Positions 16,229-25,047 of a stretch of 64,000 nt of DNA are shown here, piece after piece (position 1 is the stretch's first letter; every line of letters begins with the position of its first letter). A model generated the notes under the pieces. That model had not been told where the DNA came from. It worked only from the letters and a program-made list of their open reading frames with translations, and made no database searches. The DNA is taken from NCBI GenBank assembly GCA_021203365.1, contig JAJQBI010000069.1, positions 33,101 through 97,100 of the forward strand, given 5' to 3'. This DNA is from Clostridiales bacterium. GTDB taxonomy: Bacteria; Bacillota; Clostridia; Lachnospirales; Lachnospiraceae. A program made the position numbers and the translations under genes.

Positions 16229-17056
16229 TCAGGAATGTCCCCGGTACTGCTCCTGATAAACCGCCTGGGCACGATAGCCCTCGGCAATAATATCCAGCTG
16301 ACGGTGAAATCTCTCCAGCTGGCGCAGATCACCGGTTTTAAATACGCGCAGAAATTCGTTCTGGATCTTCAGAACCTCCCGCTCACTGGAGACACGGTAC
16401 AGATTCTCAATATTGTTCAGTATATCCTTTACCAGATTGGTCTGCATCTGGGAGGAATTCTGCGCGTCCATAATCTCGTTGCGCACAGTGGACATTTCCC
16501 GGTCCAGGGCCAGAATGGCGTCTGACGCCCGGCTCAGCCGCTCAGCCACATGGGGCGGCATCTCTCCCTTATATTTGTACTGAAGGGAATGCTCGACGGT
16601 CGCCCAGAAGTTCATGGCCATGGTTCGGATCTGAATCTCCACCTGAAGGCGCTTCGGACCGTGAATGGTCTGCACCGTATAATAGACAATCAGATGAAAA
16701 CTCCGGTAACCGCTCTGCTTAATATGGGTCAGATAATTCTTCTCACTCTTGATCTCCATATCCGTCCGCTCCCGGATAATATTGGCCACCGTGTCAATAT
16801 CCTCCTCGAACTGGCAGATAATCCGGACACCGGCAATGTCCTCCACGTCCTCTTCCATCTTCTCCATGGGGATCTGTTTCCGCTGCATTTTCTCCAGAAT
16901 GCTGGTCACGCTCTTCACCCGCCCGCTTACCTGCTCAATGGGCGAGTACAGGTCATTCTCCCTGTGCTCCACGATCAGATGCTCAAACTTAATCTTTAAT
17001 TCCTCCACGGCAAGCTCATAGGGGCATAAAATAGTTCTCCACAACTGTATTTCCAT
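16229..17056 (-). CDS. Small alarmone synthetase, RelQ/YjbM type
   Basis: Makes (p)ppGpp from ATP and GDP or GTP without a hydrolase or regulatory domain. The 275-residue length and the RelA/SpoT synthetase motifs (DIAGVRIICQFEEDID; YRSFHLIVYY; EIQIRTMAMNFWATVEH with the catalytic Glu) fit this group. It is the first gene of a seven-gene directional run ending at recU. A TATAAT at 17090-17095 lies in front of it but I see no convincing -35 box. RBS AAGGAG about nine bases before the ATG. Confidence 0.92.
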   Translation of the reverse strand: MEIQLWRTILCPYELAVEELKIKFEHLIVEHRENDLYSPIEQVSGRVKSVTSILEKMQRKQIPMEKMEEDVEDIAGVRIICQFEEDIDTVANIIRERTDMEIKSEKNYLTHIKQSGYRSFHLIVYYTVQTIHGPKRLQVEIQIRTMAMNFWATVEHSLQYKYKGEMPPHVAERLSRASDAILALDREMSTVRNEIMDAQNSSQMQTNLVKDILNNIENLYRVSSEREVLKIQNEFLRVFKTGDLRQLERFHRQLDIIAEGYRAQAVYQEQYRGHS

Positions 17057-17272
17057 ACTGCTCGCTCCTTATATCTGCATACAAAAAGAATTATAGCATA
17101 TCTCCCGGAAAATTTCCCGATTTACGCATATACTTTATTTTTTTTTAAGGAATTCAGGGAACGGCCCAGGTCCGAAAAAAGCGGCAGCACTTTTCCCCGG
17201 GCACAGTTTCCGCAGACCCCAACATCTAATATATGCACAAAATGCAGATTCAGAACCTGCCGGAAAGCTTTT

Positions 17273-18724
17273 TTAATCCCGCAGCTTTTCCAGTACCCGC
17301 AGCAGATAATCCCATACCCGCTGTACGGAGGCAATGTCCAGAAGCTCCTCCGAGGTGTGGATATCCTTCATATCCGGCCCCAGAGAGACACAGTCCAGAC
17401 CCTTTATTTTCTCATAAAACAGCCCGCATTCCAGTCCCGCGTGGATGGCCGCCACCTGGGGCTTTTCCCCGTACATTTCCTGATACGCAGCCACCATACA
17501 GTCCCTCAGAGGGGAATCCTTCCGATATTCCCACGCCGGATAAGCTCCCTTTGTCTCATATTCTCCGCCAAGAAACTCGGTCAGGTACTCGATCTGCTCC
17601 GCCAGGGCATCCCGGGCCGCACATACAGAACTCCGGACACAGGAGACCACAAAAAGCTCCTTTTCCCCCAGCTTCAGAATTCCCGGATTTGTGGAGGTTT
17701 CCACAAGCCCCGGAATGGTTCCGCTCATCTTCTGCACTCCATAGGGCACATTCTGGAGATAAAAGAGAACCTTTTCCCGGCTGACCGGATGCAGTGCCTC
17801 TCCCTGGCTCTCCCCAAGGGATTCCACGAGTATGGTGATCTCCTCGTCGCTCCCCATGTATTCCTCCCGGAGTTTCTCCGTCATATGGCCGGCGAAGGCC
17901 TTTACCTTCTCCCCGTCTCCCGGCTCCACATAGATCTGCGCAAAACACTCCCTGGGAATGGCATTGTCCTTGTTTCCGCCAAGGAGATCCGCGATCTCAT
18001 ACTCCGTCTGCTTCTTCAGCCCGTAAAGGAAGCGCCCCATAAGCTTCAAAGCGTTGGCGCGGCCCTTGTGAATCTCTCCCCCGGAATGACCGCCGGCCAG
18101 ATTACACACCCGGACGGAAATTTTTTCTCCCTGTACGGGCACGTACCGCACCGGAAGGTGGCTGTGCGCGGTAAGACCTCCGGCGCAGCTGACCCAGAGG
18201 CTTCCTTCTGCCTCAGAGTCCAGATTGATCAGACGGCGGCCTTTCAGAACACTGCAGTCAAAACCGGCCGCGCCCAACAGTCCGATCTCCTCGTCCACCG
18301 TAAAAAGAACCTCCAGAGGGGGATGGGGGAGATCTGTGCTGTCCAGAAGGGCAAGGCCGTAGGCCACCGCAATTCCGTCGTCTCCCCCCAGGGTGGTTCC
18401 GTTGGCGGTCACATATCCGTCCTTTACGGAAAGATGAAGTCCATCCCTGGTAAAATCGTGGACCACATCCCCGCGCTTCTCACACACCATGTCCATATGT
18501 CCCTGGAGAATCACCGCCGGTGCGTCCTCATACCCCCGGGTACCCGGCTTATAAATCACCACATTGTTCAGTGAATCCTGCACATATTTAAGGCCGTGAT
18601 TTTGGGCAAATTCCACCAGATAGTCGCTGATCTGCCGGGTATTCCCGGAGCCCCGGGGAATACGGCTGATCTCCTCAAAATAATAAAACACCTTTTTCGG
18701 TTCACAGTTTTCCAATGCTGCCAT
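17273..18724 (-). CDS. pepD: Aminoacyl-histidine dipeptidase (M20 peptidase)
   Basis: Zinc dipeptidase that splits Xaa-His dipeptides such as carnosine; cytosolic. The 483-residue protein has GHMDMVCEK, GGDDGIAVA and TVDEEIGLLGA, which supply the metal ligands and catalytic Glu. I prefer the ATG at 18724 (MAALENC): GAGG is seven bases upstream of it and too close to the earlier ATG at 18730. It stands alone; the 216 bp downstream, before relQ, hold no gene I can support. Confidence 0.94.
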   Translation of the reverse strand: MAALENCEPKKVFYYFEEISRIPRGSGNTRQISDYLVEFAQNHGLKYVQDSLNNVVIYKPGTRGYEDAPAVILQGHMDMVCEKRGDVVHDFTRDGLHLSVKDGYVTANGTTLGGDDGIAVAYGLALLDSTDLPHPPLEVLFTVDEEIGLLGAAGFDCSVLKGRRLINLDSEAEGSLWVSCAGGLTAHSHLPVRYVPVQGEKISVRVCNLAGGHSGGEIHKGRANALKLMGRFLYGLKKQTEYEIADLLGGNKDNAIPRECFAQIYVEPGDGEKVKAFAGHMTEKLREEYMGSDEEITILVESLGESQGEALHPVSREKVLFYLQNVPYGVQKMSGTIPGLVETSTNPGILKLGEKELFVVSCVRSSVCAARDALAEQIEYLTEFLGGEYETKGAYPAWEYRKDSPLRDCMVAAYQEMYGEKPQVAAIHAGLECGLFYEKIKGLDCVSLGPDMKDIHTSEELLDIASVQRVWDYLLRVLEKLRD

Positions 18725-18793
18725 TTTCATACCTCTTTCTTCTATATTTCATAATTCAGCCATATATTTTACAAAAACACAAGGCGGTCTGTT

Positions 18794-19732
18794 TTGCGAA
18801 TTCGTCCGTTGCTGCTCCCGGTCTTTTCCGGGCTTCTTCTTATTTTTCTGCTTTTTTACCCACAGGAGGCTCTCCAGGCGGCCCGGGAGGCCATGGAACT
18901 CTGGCGGGGCACAATGCTGCCCACCCTCCTGCCTTTTCTCATTCTCACCGGAGTCCTGAGCCATACCGACAGAATCCCCGGACTGCTCTCGCCCCTGGCC
19001 CCGGTATGGCGGAGACTTTTTGGCCTTTCTCCCTGGGGAGCCTATGTGTTCCTTCTGGGTCTTCTGTGCGGTTATCCCATGGGAGCCAAGCTGGCCGCGG
19101 ATCTGTACAGGGCGGACAGACTGGACAAAAGGGAGGCCGAGTATCTGCTCACCTTCAGCTGTAATCCAAGTCCCGCCTTCCTCGTCACATACCTTCACGG
19201 CATCTGCCTGAACGGACAGGTATCGCTGGATCTGATTCTCGGGATCCTGCTCTGCGGGGATTTTCTCACCATGACCCTTTTTCGTTTTCTCATCTGGCAT
19301 GGAAAAACCTGCACCGATTCCCGGAATCCAAAAAAAGAGACATCCTCGTCCGACTCCCGGGGAGCCATTTGGGATGCCTCGATCATGAACGGATTTGAAA
19401 CCATGGCCCGGCTGGGCGGCTATATTCTCCTCTTTGGAATCCTGTCCGCCGCTCTCCGGCACTTCTGGCCTTTTTCCCCTGTACTGGGGCAACTGCTCCT
19501 TGGGACCGCTGAGCTCACCACCGGCCTCTGGGGAATCGCCGCGTTAAAAATACCCTTTCACCTTCGTTTTCTCTCTTCCATGACACTCACAGCCTTCGGA
19601 GGCTTCTGCGTCATGGCGCAGACAAAAAGCGTACTGGACGGAAAACTGTCCTTCCTTCCCTACGCTTCTGCCAAATGTATCCACGCCGCGTTCACAGCGG
19701 TTCTTGTCTTAGTTGTCTCCCAGATCCTCTAA
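18794..19732 (+). CDS. YlbJ-like nucleoside-recognition-domain membrane protein
   Basis: A 312-residue polytopic membrane protein similar to sporulation protein YlbJ, with the conserved GTMLPTLLPFLILTGVL, GYPMGAKLAADL and FSCNPSPAFLV segments of the nucleoside-recognition (Gate) domain. Proposed roles in the family are transport or membrane integrity during sporulation. The start is a TTG at 18794 with AAGGCGG eight bases upstream; no ATG would include the first membrane segment. Its end overlaps the convergent coiled-coil gene by 24 bp. Confidence 0.85.
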   Translation: MRIRPLLLPVFSGLLLIFLLFYPQEALQAAREAMELWRGTMLPTLLPFLILTGVLSHTDRIPGLLSPLAPVWRRLFGLSPWGAYVFLLGLLCGYPMGAKLAADLYRADRLDKREAEYLLTFSCNPSPAFLVTYLHGICLNGQVSLDLILGILLCGDFLTMTLFRFLIWHGKTCTDSRNPKKETSSSDSRGAIWDASIMNGFETMARLGGYILLFGILSAALRHFWPFSPVLGQLLLGTAELTTGLWGIAALKIPFHLRFLSSMTLTAFGGFCVMAQTKSVLDGKLSFLPYASAKCIHAAFTAVLVLVVSQIL

Positions 19733-20338
19733 AATTGCGGAGTCCTCCTCCGACAGATCCTCATCCTGAAGAGAATTGGAAATCGCAGCAGCCTGAGCGG
19801 TCTGTGGGGCCAGCTCCTGGCGGTTGTGATTCACCACCTCAAGGCAGCTCTGCAGTGCTTCAATGAACGCCTGATATTTCCCGCCGGCGTCCTCCAATGT
19901 AGTATTCAGAACAGATCCGATATTGGCCATCATATCGTCGGTATAGGTAATGGCGCTGAGACGAATGCTGTTGGCGTCCTGTGTGGCGGAATCCAGAATC
20001 TCCTGGGCCTGCCGGTTGGCCGCGTTAATGGTCTCATTCGCCTGGGCATAGGCCTTCTGCATGATCTCATGCTGGGTCACCAGCTCCTGGGCCTTCGCCT
20101 GGGCATCCGCAATCAGAGAGTCCGCACGGGTCTGCGCGTCCTCCAGAATGGCGTCCTTATTGCTGATGATCTTCTGGTAACGTTTTATCTCATCCGGGGT
20201 CTTCAGGCGCAGCTCTCGCAGCAGTTCTTCAATTTCCTCTTTATTTACCACGATCTTTGTGGTGGAAAGAGGCTGGAACTTACAGCCCTCGATATACTCC
20301 TCGATTTCCTCAATGATCTGTTCAATTCTGCTGCTCAT
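19709..20338 (-). CDS. DivIVA-like coiled-coil protein of unknown function
   Basis: A 209-residue, largely helical protein. Residues about 50-135 form a long Ala/Gln/Glu-rich coiled coil (AQAKAQELVTQHEIMQ, NAANRQAQEIL) and the C-terminus is acidic (DEDLSEEDSAILEDL). Similar proteins next to coaD in related bacteria are often labelled as ATPase subunit-like, without functional evidence. It may be a structural or DivIVA-type protein. RBS GGAGAG six bases before the ATG; last gene of the mgsA-rsmD-coaD run. Confidence 0.8.
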   Translation of the reverse strand: MSSRIEQIIEEIEEYIEGCKFQPLSTTKIVVNKEEIEELLRELRLKTPDEIKRYQKIISNKDAILEDAQTRADSLIADAQAKAQELVTQHEIMQKAYAQANETINAANRQAQEILDSATQDANSIRLSAITYTDDMMANIGSVLNTTLEDAGGKYQAFIEALQSCLEVVNHNRQELAPQTAQAAAISNSLQDEDLSEEDSAILEDLGDN

Positions 20339-20359
20339 AGTACACTCTCCTTATTATCA

Positions 20360-20842
20360 CTATTTCTCTTGTATCTTTTTTAAAAGTGCTTCTGTAATCC
20401 CCTCCGGAGCAAACTTACGGATGTCTCCGCCAAAGCAGGCGACCTCCTTCATGATCGTCGAACTCAAATAAGCGTACTCCAGGCTTGTGGTGAGAAAGAC
20501 CGTGTCCACATCCGGAGCGAGCACACGATTCGTCTGAGCCATCTGAAGCTCATACTCAAAATCGGTTACCGCCCGTAAGCCCCGGATAATCACCTGGGCT
20601 CCATTCTCTCTGGCAAAATTCACCGACAAACCATCAAAGGCCTTAACCTCCACATTGGTGAGATCTTTTACAGCCTCTTTCAGTATATTAACACGTTCTT
20701 CCACAGAAAACAACGGACTTTTTGCAGAATTATGCAAAACTCCCACTACCACCCGGTCGAAACACAGACTGGCCCGGGAGATCACATCCAGATGTCCATA
20801 GGTAGCCGGATCAAAGCTTCCGGGATAAACAGCTGTAACCAT
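20360..20842 (-). CDS. coaD: Phosphopantetheine adenylyltransferase
   Basis: Transfers AMP from ATP to 4'-phosphopantetheine, the penultimate step of coenzyme A synthesis. The 160-residue length is standard. Visible are the nucleotidyltransferase motif [14 protein letters not shown], the [17 protein letters not shown] segment and [15 protein letters not shown]. The gene sits ten bases behind rsmD, the common Firmicutes order. Confidence 0.97.
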   Translation of the reverse strand: MVTAVYPGSFDPATYGHLDVISRASLCFDRVVVGVLHNSAKSPLFSVEERVNILKEAVKDLTNVEVKAFDGLSVNFARENGAQVIIRGLRAVTDFEYELQMAQTNRVLAPDVDTVFLTTSLEYAYLSSTIMKEVACFGGDIRKFAPEGITEALLKKIQEK

Positions 20843-20852
20843 CCATATATTC

Positions 20853-21407
20853 TCACTTTCTCTTTTTTATGAAGACATGCCGGTTCGTCTTATAGACCTT
20901 GTCCCGGCAGCACATAAAACCATATTCCTCCAGGTAGGAAAAATCCGTCTCCAGATCCGCCTCCACCACAAGCAGCGCATCCTCCGCCGGCACCCGGCTG
21001 TGAGCCAGATACGCCAGCACCTGCTTCTCAAGCTCCCTTCCATAGGGAGGATCCATGAAAATACAGTCGAAGGATTCCCGTCCTTCCAGGGAGCGGAGTG
21101 CCTGCAGCACATCCATGCGCAGCAGGCTGCCGCGATCCGAAAGCTTCGTAAACACAAGATTATCCCTGATACAGGCGCAGGCTCTGGGATTCTTCTCCAC
21201 GAAAACCGCCTGCCGTGCCCCCCGGCTCAATGCCTCAATGCCGATTCCCCCGCTTCCGGAAAAAAGATCCAGGAAACGGCATCCCGGAATCTCCGGCTGC
21301 AGAATATTAAACAGAGTCTCCTTGATCCGGTCTGTGGTCGGACGGGTCTCCATTCCGTCAATTGTCTTTAAATTCAGTCTGCGCGCGGTCCCAGCTATGA
21401 CTCTCAT
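20853..21407 (-). CDS. rsmD: 16S rRNA guanine-966 N2-methyltransferase
   Basis: Methylates G966 of 16S rRNA using S-adenosylmethionine. The 184-residue protein has the start motif [15 protein letters not shown], the SAM loop [20 protein letters not shown] and the catalytic MDPPYG. Its start codon overlaps the mgsA stop by four bases (ATGA). Confidence 0.96.
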   Translation of the reverse strand: MRVIAGTARRLNLKTIDGMETRPTTDRIKETLFNILQPEIPGCRFLDLFSGSGGIGIEALSRGARQAVFVEKNPRACACIRDNLVFTKLSDRGSLLRMDVLQALRSLEGRESFDCIFMDPPYGRELEKQVLAYLAHSRVPAEDALLVVEADLETDFSYLEEYGFMCCRDKVYKTNRHVFIKKRK

Positions 21408-21799
21408 TTCAGATTCAGTCTCCAGTCCAGATCTCCACGGGCCAGTCCCAGAATCAGAAGCTCCGCGGTGGCGATGTTGGTGGCCACCGGTATATTATAC
21501 TGGTCACACCGCTTCACAATAGCCATGACATCCGGTTCCTTCGGATCCATCATAACCGGATTATAAAACAGAATGACCATGTCCATATCCTGCCTCTCAA
21601 CCATCTCCATAAACTGCTTGTCCCCTCCGATGCTTCCCGGAAGAAAGCGGTGTACATGAAGGCTGGTGGCCTCTTCGATTCTTCTCCCTGTGGTTCCGGT
21701 GGCATATACCTCATGCTTCGCCAGGATGTTCTTATACGCAATGCAAAAATCCTCAATCAAAACCTTCTTGCTGTTATGTGCAATGATGCCTAAATTCAT
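21404..21799 (-). CDS. mgsA: Methylglyoxal synthase-like protein with altered active site
   Basis: Family enzyme converts dihydroxyacetone phosphate to methylglyoxal, bypassing lower glycolysis. The 131-residue protein keeps H8 (AHN, as AHD in E. coli), ATGTTGR, and the catalytic Asp in GGDKQ (D60). It differs from the E. coli enzyme where FWDPL is FYNPV (Asp91 to N80) and PHDPDV is PKEPDV (His98 to K87), so activity or phosphate regulation may differ. Start at 21799 with GAGAGGAG; longer forms lack a site. First gene of the mgsA-rsmD-coaD operon, behind a good promoter. Confidence 0.88.
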   Translation of the reverse strand: MNLGIIAHNSKKVLIEDFCIAYKNILAKHEVYATGTTGRRIEEATSLHVHRFLPGSIGGDKQFMEMVERQDMDMVILFYNPVMMDPKEPDVMAIVKRCDQYNIPVATNIATAELLILGLARGDLDWRLNLK

Positions 21800-21929
21800 T
21801 TCTTCTCCTCTCAAATATTCAGTCCGAATTTCCCGACGCCCGCTCCTCCACAACAGGCATCCCCATCGGTTACACCCCATCGATTCTGATTCGCTCTGAA
21901 AAAAGCATGACTAAAGCTTAATGCCTTTA

Positions 21930-21958
21930 TTATAACAAATTACTAAATCATGCGCAAT
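21930..21958 (-). promoter_or_regulatory. SigmaA-type promoter for mgsA-rsmD-coaD
   Basis: On the minus strand TTGCGC and TATAAT are separated by 17 bp. It lies about 130 bp before the mgsA start codon. The untranslated leader has no clear hairpin. Confidence 0.72.
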
Positions 21959-22026
21959 ATTTTCTTAAAAGATATACAAAATTTTATTCTCCGCAAATTC
22001 TCTCTTTCACAAAAAAGGGATATTAA

Positions 22027-22066
22027 ATGATTGAAGCGACAAAAGGTATTTTGTCGCTATGATACC
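22027..22066 (-). repeat. Dispersed hairpin repeat, copy 1 (perfect stem)
   Basis: Member of the family also found at 27646-27686, 48523-48563 and 50576-50616. A 10-bp perfect stem (22035-22044 with 22049-22058) closes a 4-base loop. In the orientation shared by all copies it runs GGTATCATAG, stem, TACC loop, stem, then a CAATCAT end comparable with CAACATC in the others. It lies in the 520-bp gap between mgsA and the spore-protein gene. Confidence 0.7.
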
Positions 22067-22114
22067 CAATCTCATGAATGCCGATGCAAGCATCTGCATT
22101 CATGACCTTTTGTC
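22038..22114. other. Nested and competing inverted repeats in the mgsA-SASP gap
   Basis: GACAAAAGGT (22038-22047) can pair either with the local TTTTGTC arm or, over 57 bp, with ACCTTTTGTC (22105-22114). The long-range pairing would enclose a second strong hairpin: CATGAATGC (22073-22081) with GCATTCATG (22096-22104), extended inside by GATG/CATC around a CAAG loop. The two pairings of the first arm exclude each other. No gene is visible in this 520-bp gap, and no T-run follows, so function is open. Confidence 0.55.
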
Positions 22115-22184
22115 CCTTGTACCATTAAATGCGGAAAGCTCTGAACCTGCTAACATTTGCCAGTGTATTCCCCGATTTTCTTCA

Positions 22185-22191
22185 CATACTA
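22185..22191 (+). promoter_or_regulatory. Possible sporulation-sigma -10 box of the SASP gene
   Basis: CATACTA matches the -10 pattern (CATnnTA) of forespore sigma factors, about 130 bp before the SASP start. A GTATT lies 15 bp upstream, a shorter spacing than usual for the -35 element, so only the -10 box is suggestive. Confidence 0.4.
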
Positions 22192-22204
22192 TGGTTGTGA
22201 GTAA

Positions 22205-22262
22205 ATGACAGCGCAGGCGACGCCCCGGAAGGCTTCGGCCGCTTCCCGCATCGCCCTGTCAT
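22205..22262 (+). other. Long stem-loop in the SASP 5' leader
   Basis: Three co-linear helices: ATGACAG/CTGTCAT, GGCGA/TCGCC and GGAAG/CTTCC, capped by GC-TTCG-GC. Together they form a stable rod about 60 bases before the start codon if transcription begins near 22200. It might stabilise the spore-protein message. Confidence 0.6.
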
Positions 22263-22320
22263 GAAGTCACAGAATCTGAAATTACGGCACTAAAACAGAA
22301 AACCAAGGAGGAAATGAATT

Positions 22321-22542
22321 ATGACAAACAGCAATTCTTCTAACAGGGCAGCTGTACCGGAAGCCAAGGCGGCGCTGGACCGCTTCAAATTTGAGGTGGC
22401 CAATGAGCTTGGCGTACCGCTTACGGAGGGCTATAACGGAGAGCTGACCTCCAGACAGAACGGAAGTGTCGGCGGATATATGGTGAAAAAGATGATTGAG
22501 GCGCAGGAGCGCCAGATGTCCAGCGGTCCGTCCAATATCTGA
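22321..22542 (+). CDS. Alpha/beta-type small acid-soluble spore protein
   Basis: A 73-residue SASP that coats DNA in the forespore and protects it against UV and heat. The family signatures are KFEVANELGVPL and GELTSRQNGSVGGYMVKKMIE; the first also contains the germination-protease site region. AAGGAGG lies nine bases before the ATG. Monocistronic, with its own leader hairpin and terminator. Direct evidence that the organism forms endospores. Confidence 0.97.
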   Translation: MTNSNSSNRAAVPEAKAALDRFKFEVANELGVPLTEGYNGELTSRQNGSVGGYMVKKMIEAQERQMSSGPSNI

Positions 22543-22554
22543 AAAGCTTAAAGC

Positions 22555-22591
22555 AAAAAGGCTCAGGCGCCTGCAGCGTCCGGGCCTTTTT
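22555..22591. terminator. Bidirectional terminator between SASP and the DUF6465-like gene
   Basis: AAAAAGGCTC pairs with GGGCCTTTTT (one wobble), giving A- and T-runs on both sides for the convergent genes. An inner CAGGCGCCTG palindrome strengthens the loop. Confidence 0.8.
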
Positions 22592-22606
22592 GAGAAAAGA
22601 CATCTT

Positions 22607-22906
22607 TTATAAGCCTATAAATCCGGTGATCTCTCCGTTAATCACATAGTGTGCGCCGTTATCCTCCGGCTTGATATAGATCTTGAGGTCCTTCATATCC
22701 CCGATCTTCCGGCCCATCTCGTCTTTCCAGACTTTCTTAATGCTGTCAACGATATCCGCGGTGTTTGCCTCTTTTCCCCAGAACTGTACAAAAATCTCTG
22801 TGGTCGTCTGCGTTTTGGATTTCCTGGGCGCTCTGGCGGCAGTTTTCTTTTCAGGTGTCTTCTCAGTCACTATAGTATCTTTTTTTGTCGCTGCTTTTCC
22901 AGCCAT
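22607..22906 (-). CDS. Small basic-tailed protein, DUF6465-like
   Basis: A 99-residue protein. Residues 1-35 are a Lys/Ala/Thr-rich, histone-tail-like segment (TPEKKTAARAPRKSKTQ); residues 36-99 are a compact alpha/beta domain (TEIFVQFWGKE, ADIVDSIKKVWKDEMG, LKIYIKPEDNGAHYVINGE). The folded part recalls DUF6465 proteins of Clostridia, for which no function is known to me. The basic tail suggests binding to nucleic acid. It stands alone, with a GGAGG-like site (AAGGAGGCG) before the ATG. Confidence 0.72.
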   Translation of the reverse strand: MAGKAATKKDTIVTEKTPEKKTAARAPRKSKTQTTTEIFVQFWGKEANTADIVDSIKKVWKDEMGRKIGDMKDLKIYIKPEDNGAHYVINGEITGFIGL

Positions 22907-22954
22907 TCACTCGCCTCCTTAAAAGGTAAAAAACCAGATTGCAAAGTACGTTCC

Positions 22955-25033
22955 CTATACTACAACTTTTGTACCTGAATTGCAAGAATTATTTTCCAGA
23001 TCCTCCCTCATGTAAGACGCCAGCTGCTGTCTCAGAATCTGATGCTGCGGCAGAGAGAGATCCTGATCCAGAGCCAGAATTTCCCCGGCGGCCCGGCCCG
23101 CGGTTTTTAACACCTCCGCGTCGTTATAGATATCCGCGAGCCGAAACCTCATATCCCCGCTCTGCCGGATCCCGAAAAAGTCTCCCGGTCCCCGGAGCTT
23201 CAGATCTTCCCCGGCAATGTAAAACCCATCATTGGATCGGTTCAGAATCTCCAGCCGTTTTTTCGTTTCCTCATCTTCCCCCGCGTACATAAAAATACAG
23301 TAGGACTGCCATTCTCCCCTTCCCACACGTCCCCGAAGCTGATGCAGCTGTGCCAGCCCAAAGCGTTCGGAGTTTTCCACCATCATAACCGTGGCGTTTG
23401 GCACATTCACCCCCACCTCCACAACCGTTGTGGAGACAAGCAGCTGAATCCTTCCGGCGGCAAATTCTTCCATAATATAATTCTTTTCCCCGGCCTTCAT
23501 TTTTCCGTGAAGGGAGGCTGTTACAATATCCGGGGGCATGCTCTCCCGGATTTTTTCCGTATAGTCCTGCACATTCTCTGCTTCCATGACTTCGCTCTCT
23601 TCCACCATGGGGCAGATGACATAGGCCTGATGCCCTTCCCGGATCTGACGTTCCAGAAACTCCCAGGCCTTCGGACGATAGGATGTGCCCACCACACAGT
23701 TTTTCACCGGAAGACGTGTGGCCGGAAGCTGGTCGATCACAGAAATATCCAGATCCCCATACAGAATGATCGCCAGGGTCCGGGGGATGGGCGTGGCGCT
23801 CATTACAAGAACATGAGGAGGATTTCCCCGGGTGGTCAGCGCCTCCCTCTGCCTTACCCCGAAACGATGCTGCTCATCGGTGATCACCAGGCCAAGATTC
23901 CTGTATTCCACCTTTTCCTGAATCAGGGCATGGGTTCCCAGAATCAGGTTCGCCTCCCCGGAGGAAATCGTCCCGCGGATTTCCCGTTTTTCCCTGGCCG
24001 TACAGGAACCGGTGAGCAGAACGGGATGGCAAAAGGACAGACTCTGATCTTCCAGAAGCCGGGTAAGCGCCTGAAAATGCTGAGCCGCCAGTACCTCCGT
24101 GGGAACCATCAGCGCGGCCTGATACCCGTTTTCCGCTGTGAGAATCATGGCGAGAAAGGCCAGAATCGTTTTCCCGCTTCCCACATCCCCCTGCACCAAG
24201 CGGGACATCAGGCGGTGCCCCGTCAGATCTCTCTCAATCTCATTCCAGACGTTCCTCTGGGCAGAAGTCAGCGTATATGGCAGATTTTCAATCACCGTCT
24301 CCGTCGTCCACACCGGCCGCATGGGAAAACAGTTCTGCGCCGCCTCCGTCTGGGTCTTCAGACTGCGAACCGCCAGGATAAAAAGCAGGAACTCATCGAA
24401 AACCAGACGTTTCCTGGCTGTGAGGAGTTCTGTCATATTCTTTGGAAAATGAATGGTTTCCAGCGCATAATTGAAATCGCATAAATGAAAACGGGCACGT
24501 ACATCCTCCGGAAGAAACTCCGTTTTCATTTCCGCTTCGCCAAGGACCTGGCGCACAAGCTTCATCATTGTGGTGTTGGACAATCCGGCTGTCAGGGCAT
24601 ACACAGGCTGCAGACTGTGCAGGAGCTCCTGATAGGCCTGGGGCGTATAGAGATCCGGGTGCTCCATCATAAGATTTCCTTTTTTCCTGGAAACCTTTCC
24701 CCGCAGGACAAAAGCACTGCCCTTTTTTAACGTTCCCCGAAGATATGAAGCATTATACCAGGTAACCGGCAGGCGTCCTGTCTCATCGGCCACAGTCACG
24801 GAGGTCAGAGCCCGCCTGCCCGCCTGTCCCGTGTACACCCTGGACACTACGTTCACTCTTACAGATACCAGAGTTCCTTCCTTCACAGAACAGATCCTTG
24901 TCGGCTCCTCAAAAGTATCATAGGCTCTGGGATAATTGCGAAGCAAATCCTCTGTATCCACAATTCCGATTTTATTCAGAAGTTTTTCCGTCTTTTCCCC
25001 CACGCCCTTCAGTTCGCGAACGGATTTTCCCAT
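22955..25033 (-). CDS. recG: ATP-dependent DNA helicase RecG
   Basis: Branch-migration helicase that remodels stalled forks and Holliday junctions. The 692-residue protein has an N-terminal wedge/OB region, Walker A GDVGSGKT, Walker B-like TDEQHRFGVRQR, SATPIPRTLA and the C-terminal HQLRGRVGRGEWQSYC. I start at the ATG at 25033, five bases after GGAGGG; the upstream in-frame TTG is part of that site. A hairpin with T-run lies just upstream, so expression from the fakA side may be reduced. Confidence 0.97.
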   Translation of the reverse strand: MGKSVRELKGVGEKTEKLLNKIGIVDTEDLLRNYPRAYDTFEEPTRICSVKEGTLVSVRVNVVSRVYTGQAGRRALTSVTVADETGRLPVTWYNASYLRGTLKKGSAFVLRGKVSRKKGNLMMEHPDLYTPQAYQELLHSLQPVYALTAGLSNTTMMKLVRQVLGEAEMKTEFLPEDVRARFHLCDFNYALETIHFPKNMTELLTARKRLVFDEFLLFILAVRSLKTQTEAAQNCFPMRPVWTTETVIENLPYTLTSAQRNVWNEIERDLTGHRLMSRLVQGDVGSGKTILAFLAMILTAENGYQAALMVPTEVLAAQHFQALTRLLEDQSLSFCHPVLLTGSCTAREKREIRGTISSGEANLILGTHALIQEKVEYRNLGLVITDEQHRFGVRQREALTTRGNPPHVLVMSATPIPRTLAIILYGDLDISVIDQLPATRLPVKNCVVGTSYRPKAWEFLERQIREGHQAYVICPMVEESEVMEAENVQDYTEKIRESMPPDIVTASLHGKMKAGEKNYIMEEFAAGRIQLLVSTTVVEVGVNVPNATVMMVENSERFGLAQLHQLRGRVGRGEWQSYCIFMYAGEDEETKKRLEILNRSNDGFYIAGEDLKLRGPGDFFGIRQSGDMRFRLADIYNDAEVLKTAGRAAGEILALDQDLSLPQHQILRQQLASYMREDLENNSCNSGTKVVV

Positions 25034-25047
25034 TTTTCCCTCCAAAG

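Noticed and set aside
17122..17334. Minus-strand 70-codon frame between pepD and relQ with a CGNC motif
   Set aside because: It begins inside pepD, has no ribosome site of its own and no family resemblance; most likely chance.
18722..18730. Start of pepD at the first ATG (18730)
   Set aside because: The ribosome site would almost touch that ATG; the second ATG has correct spacing.
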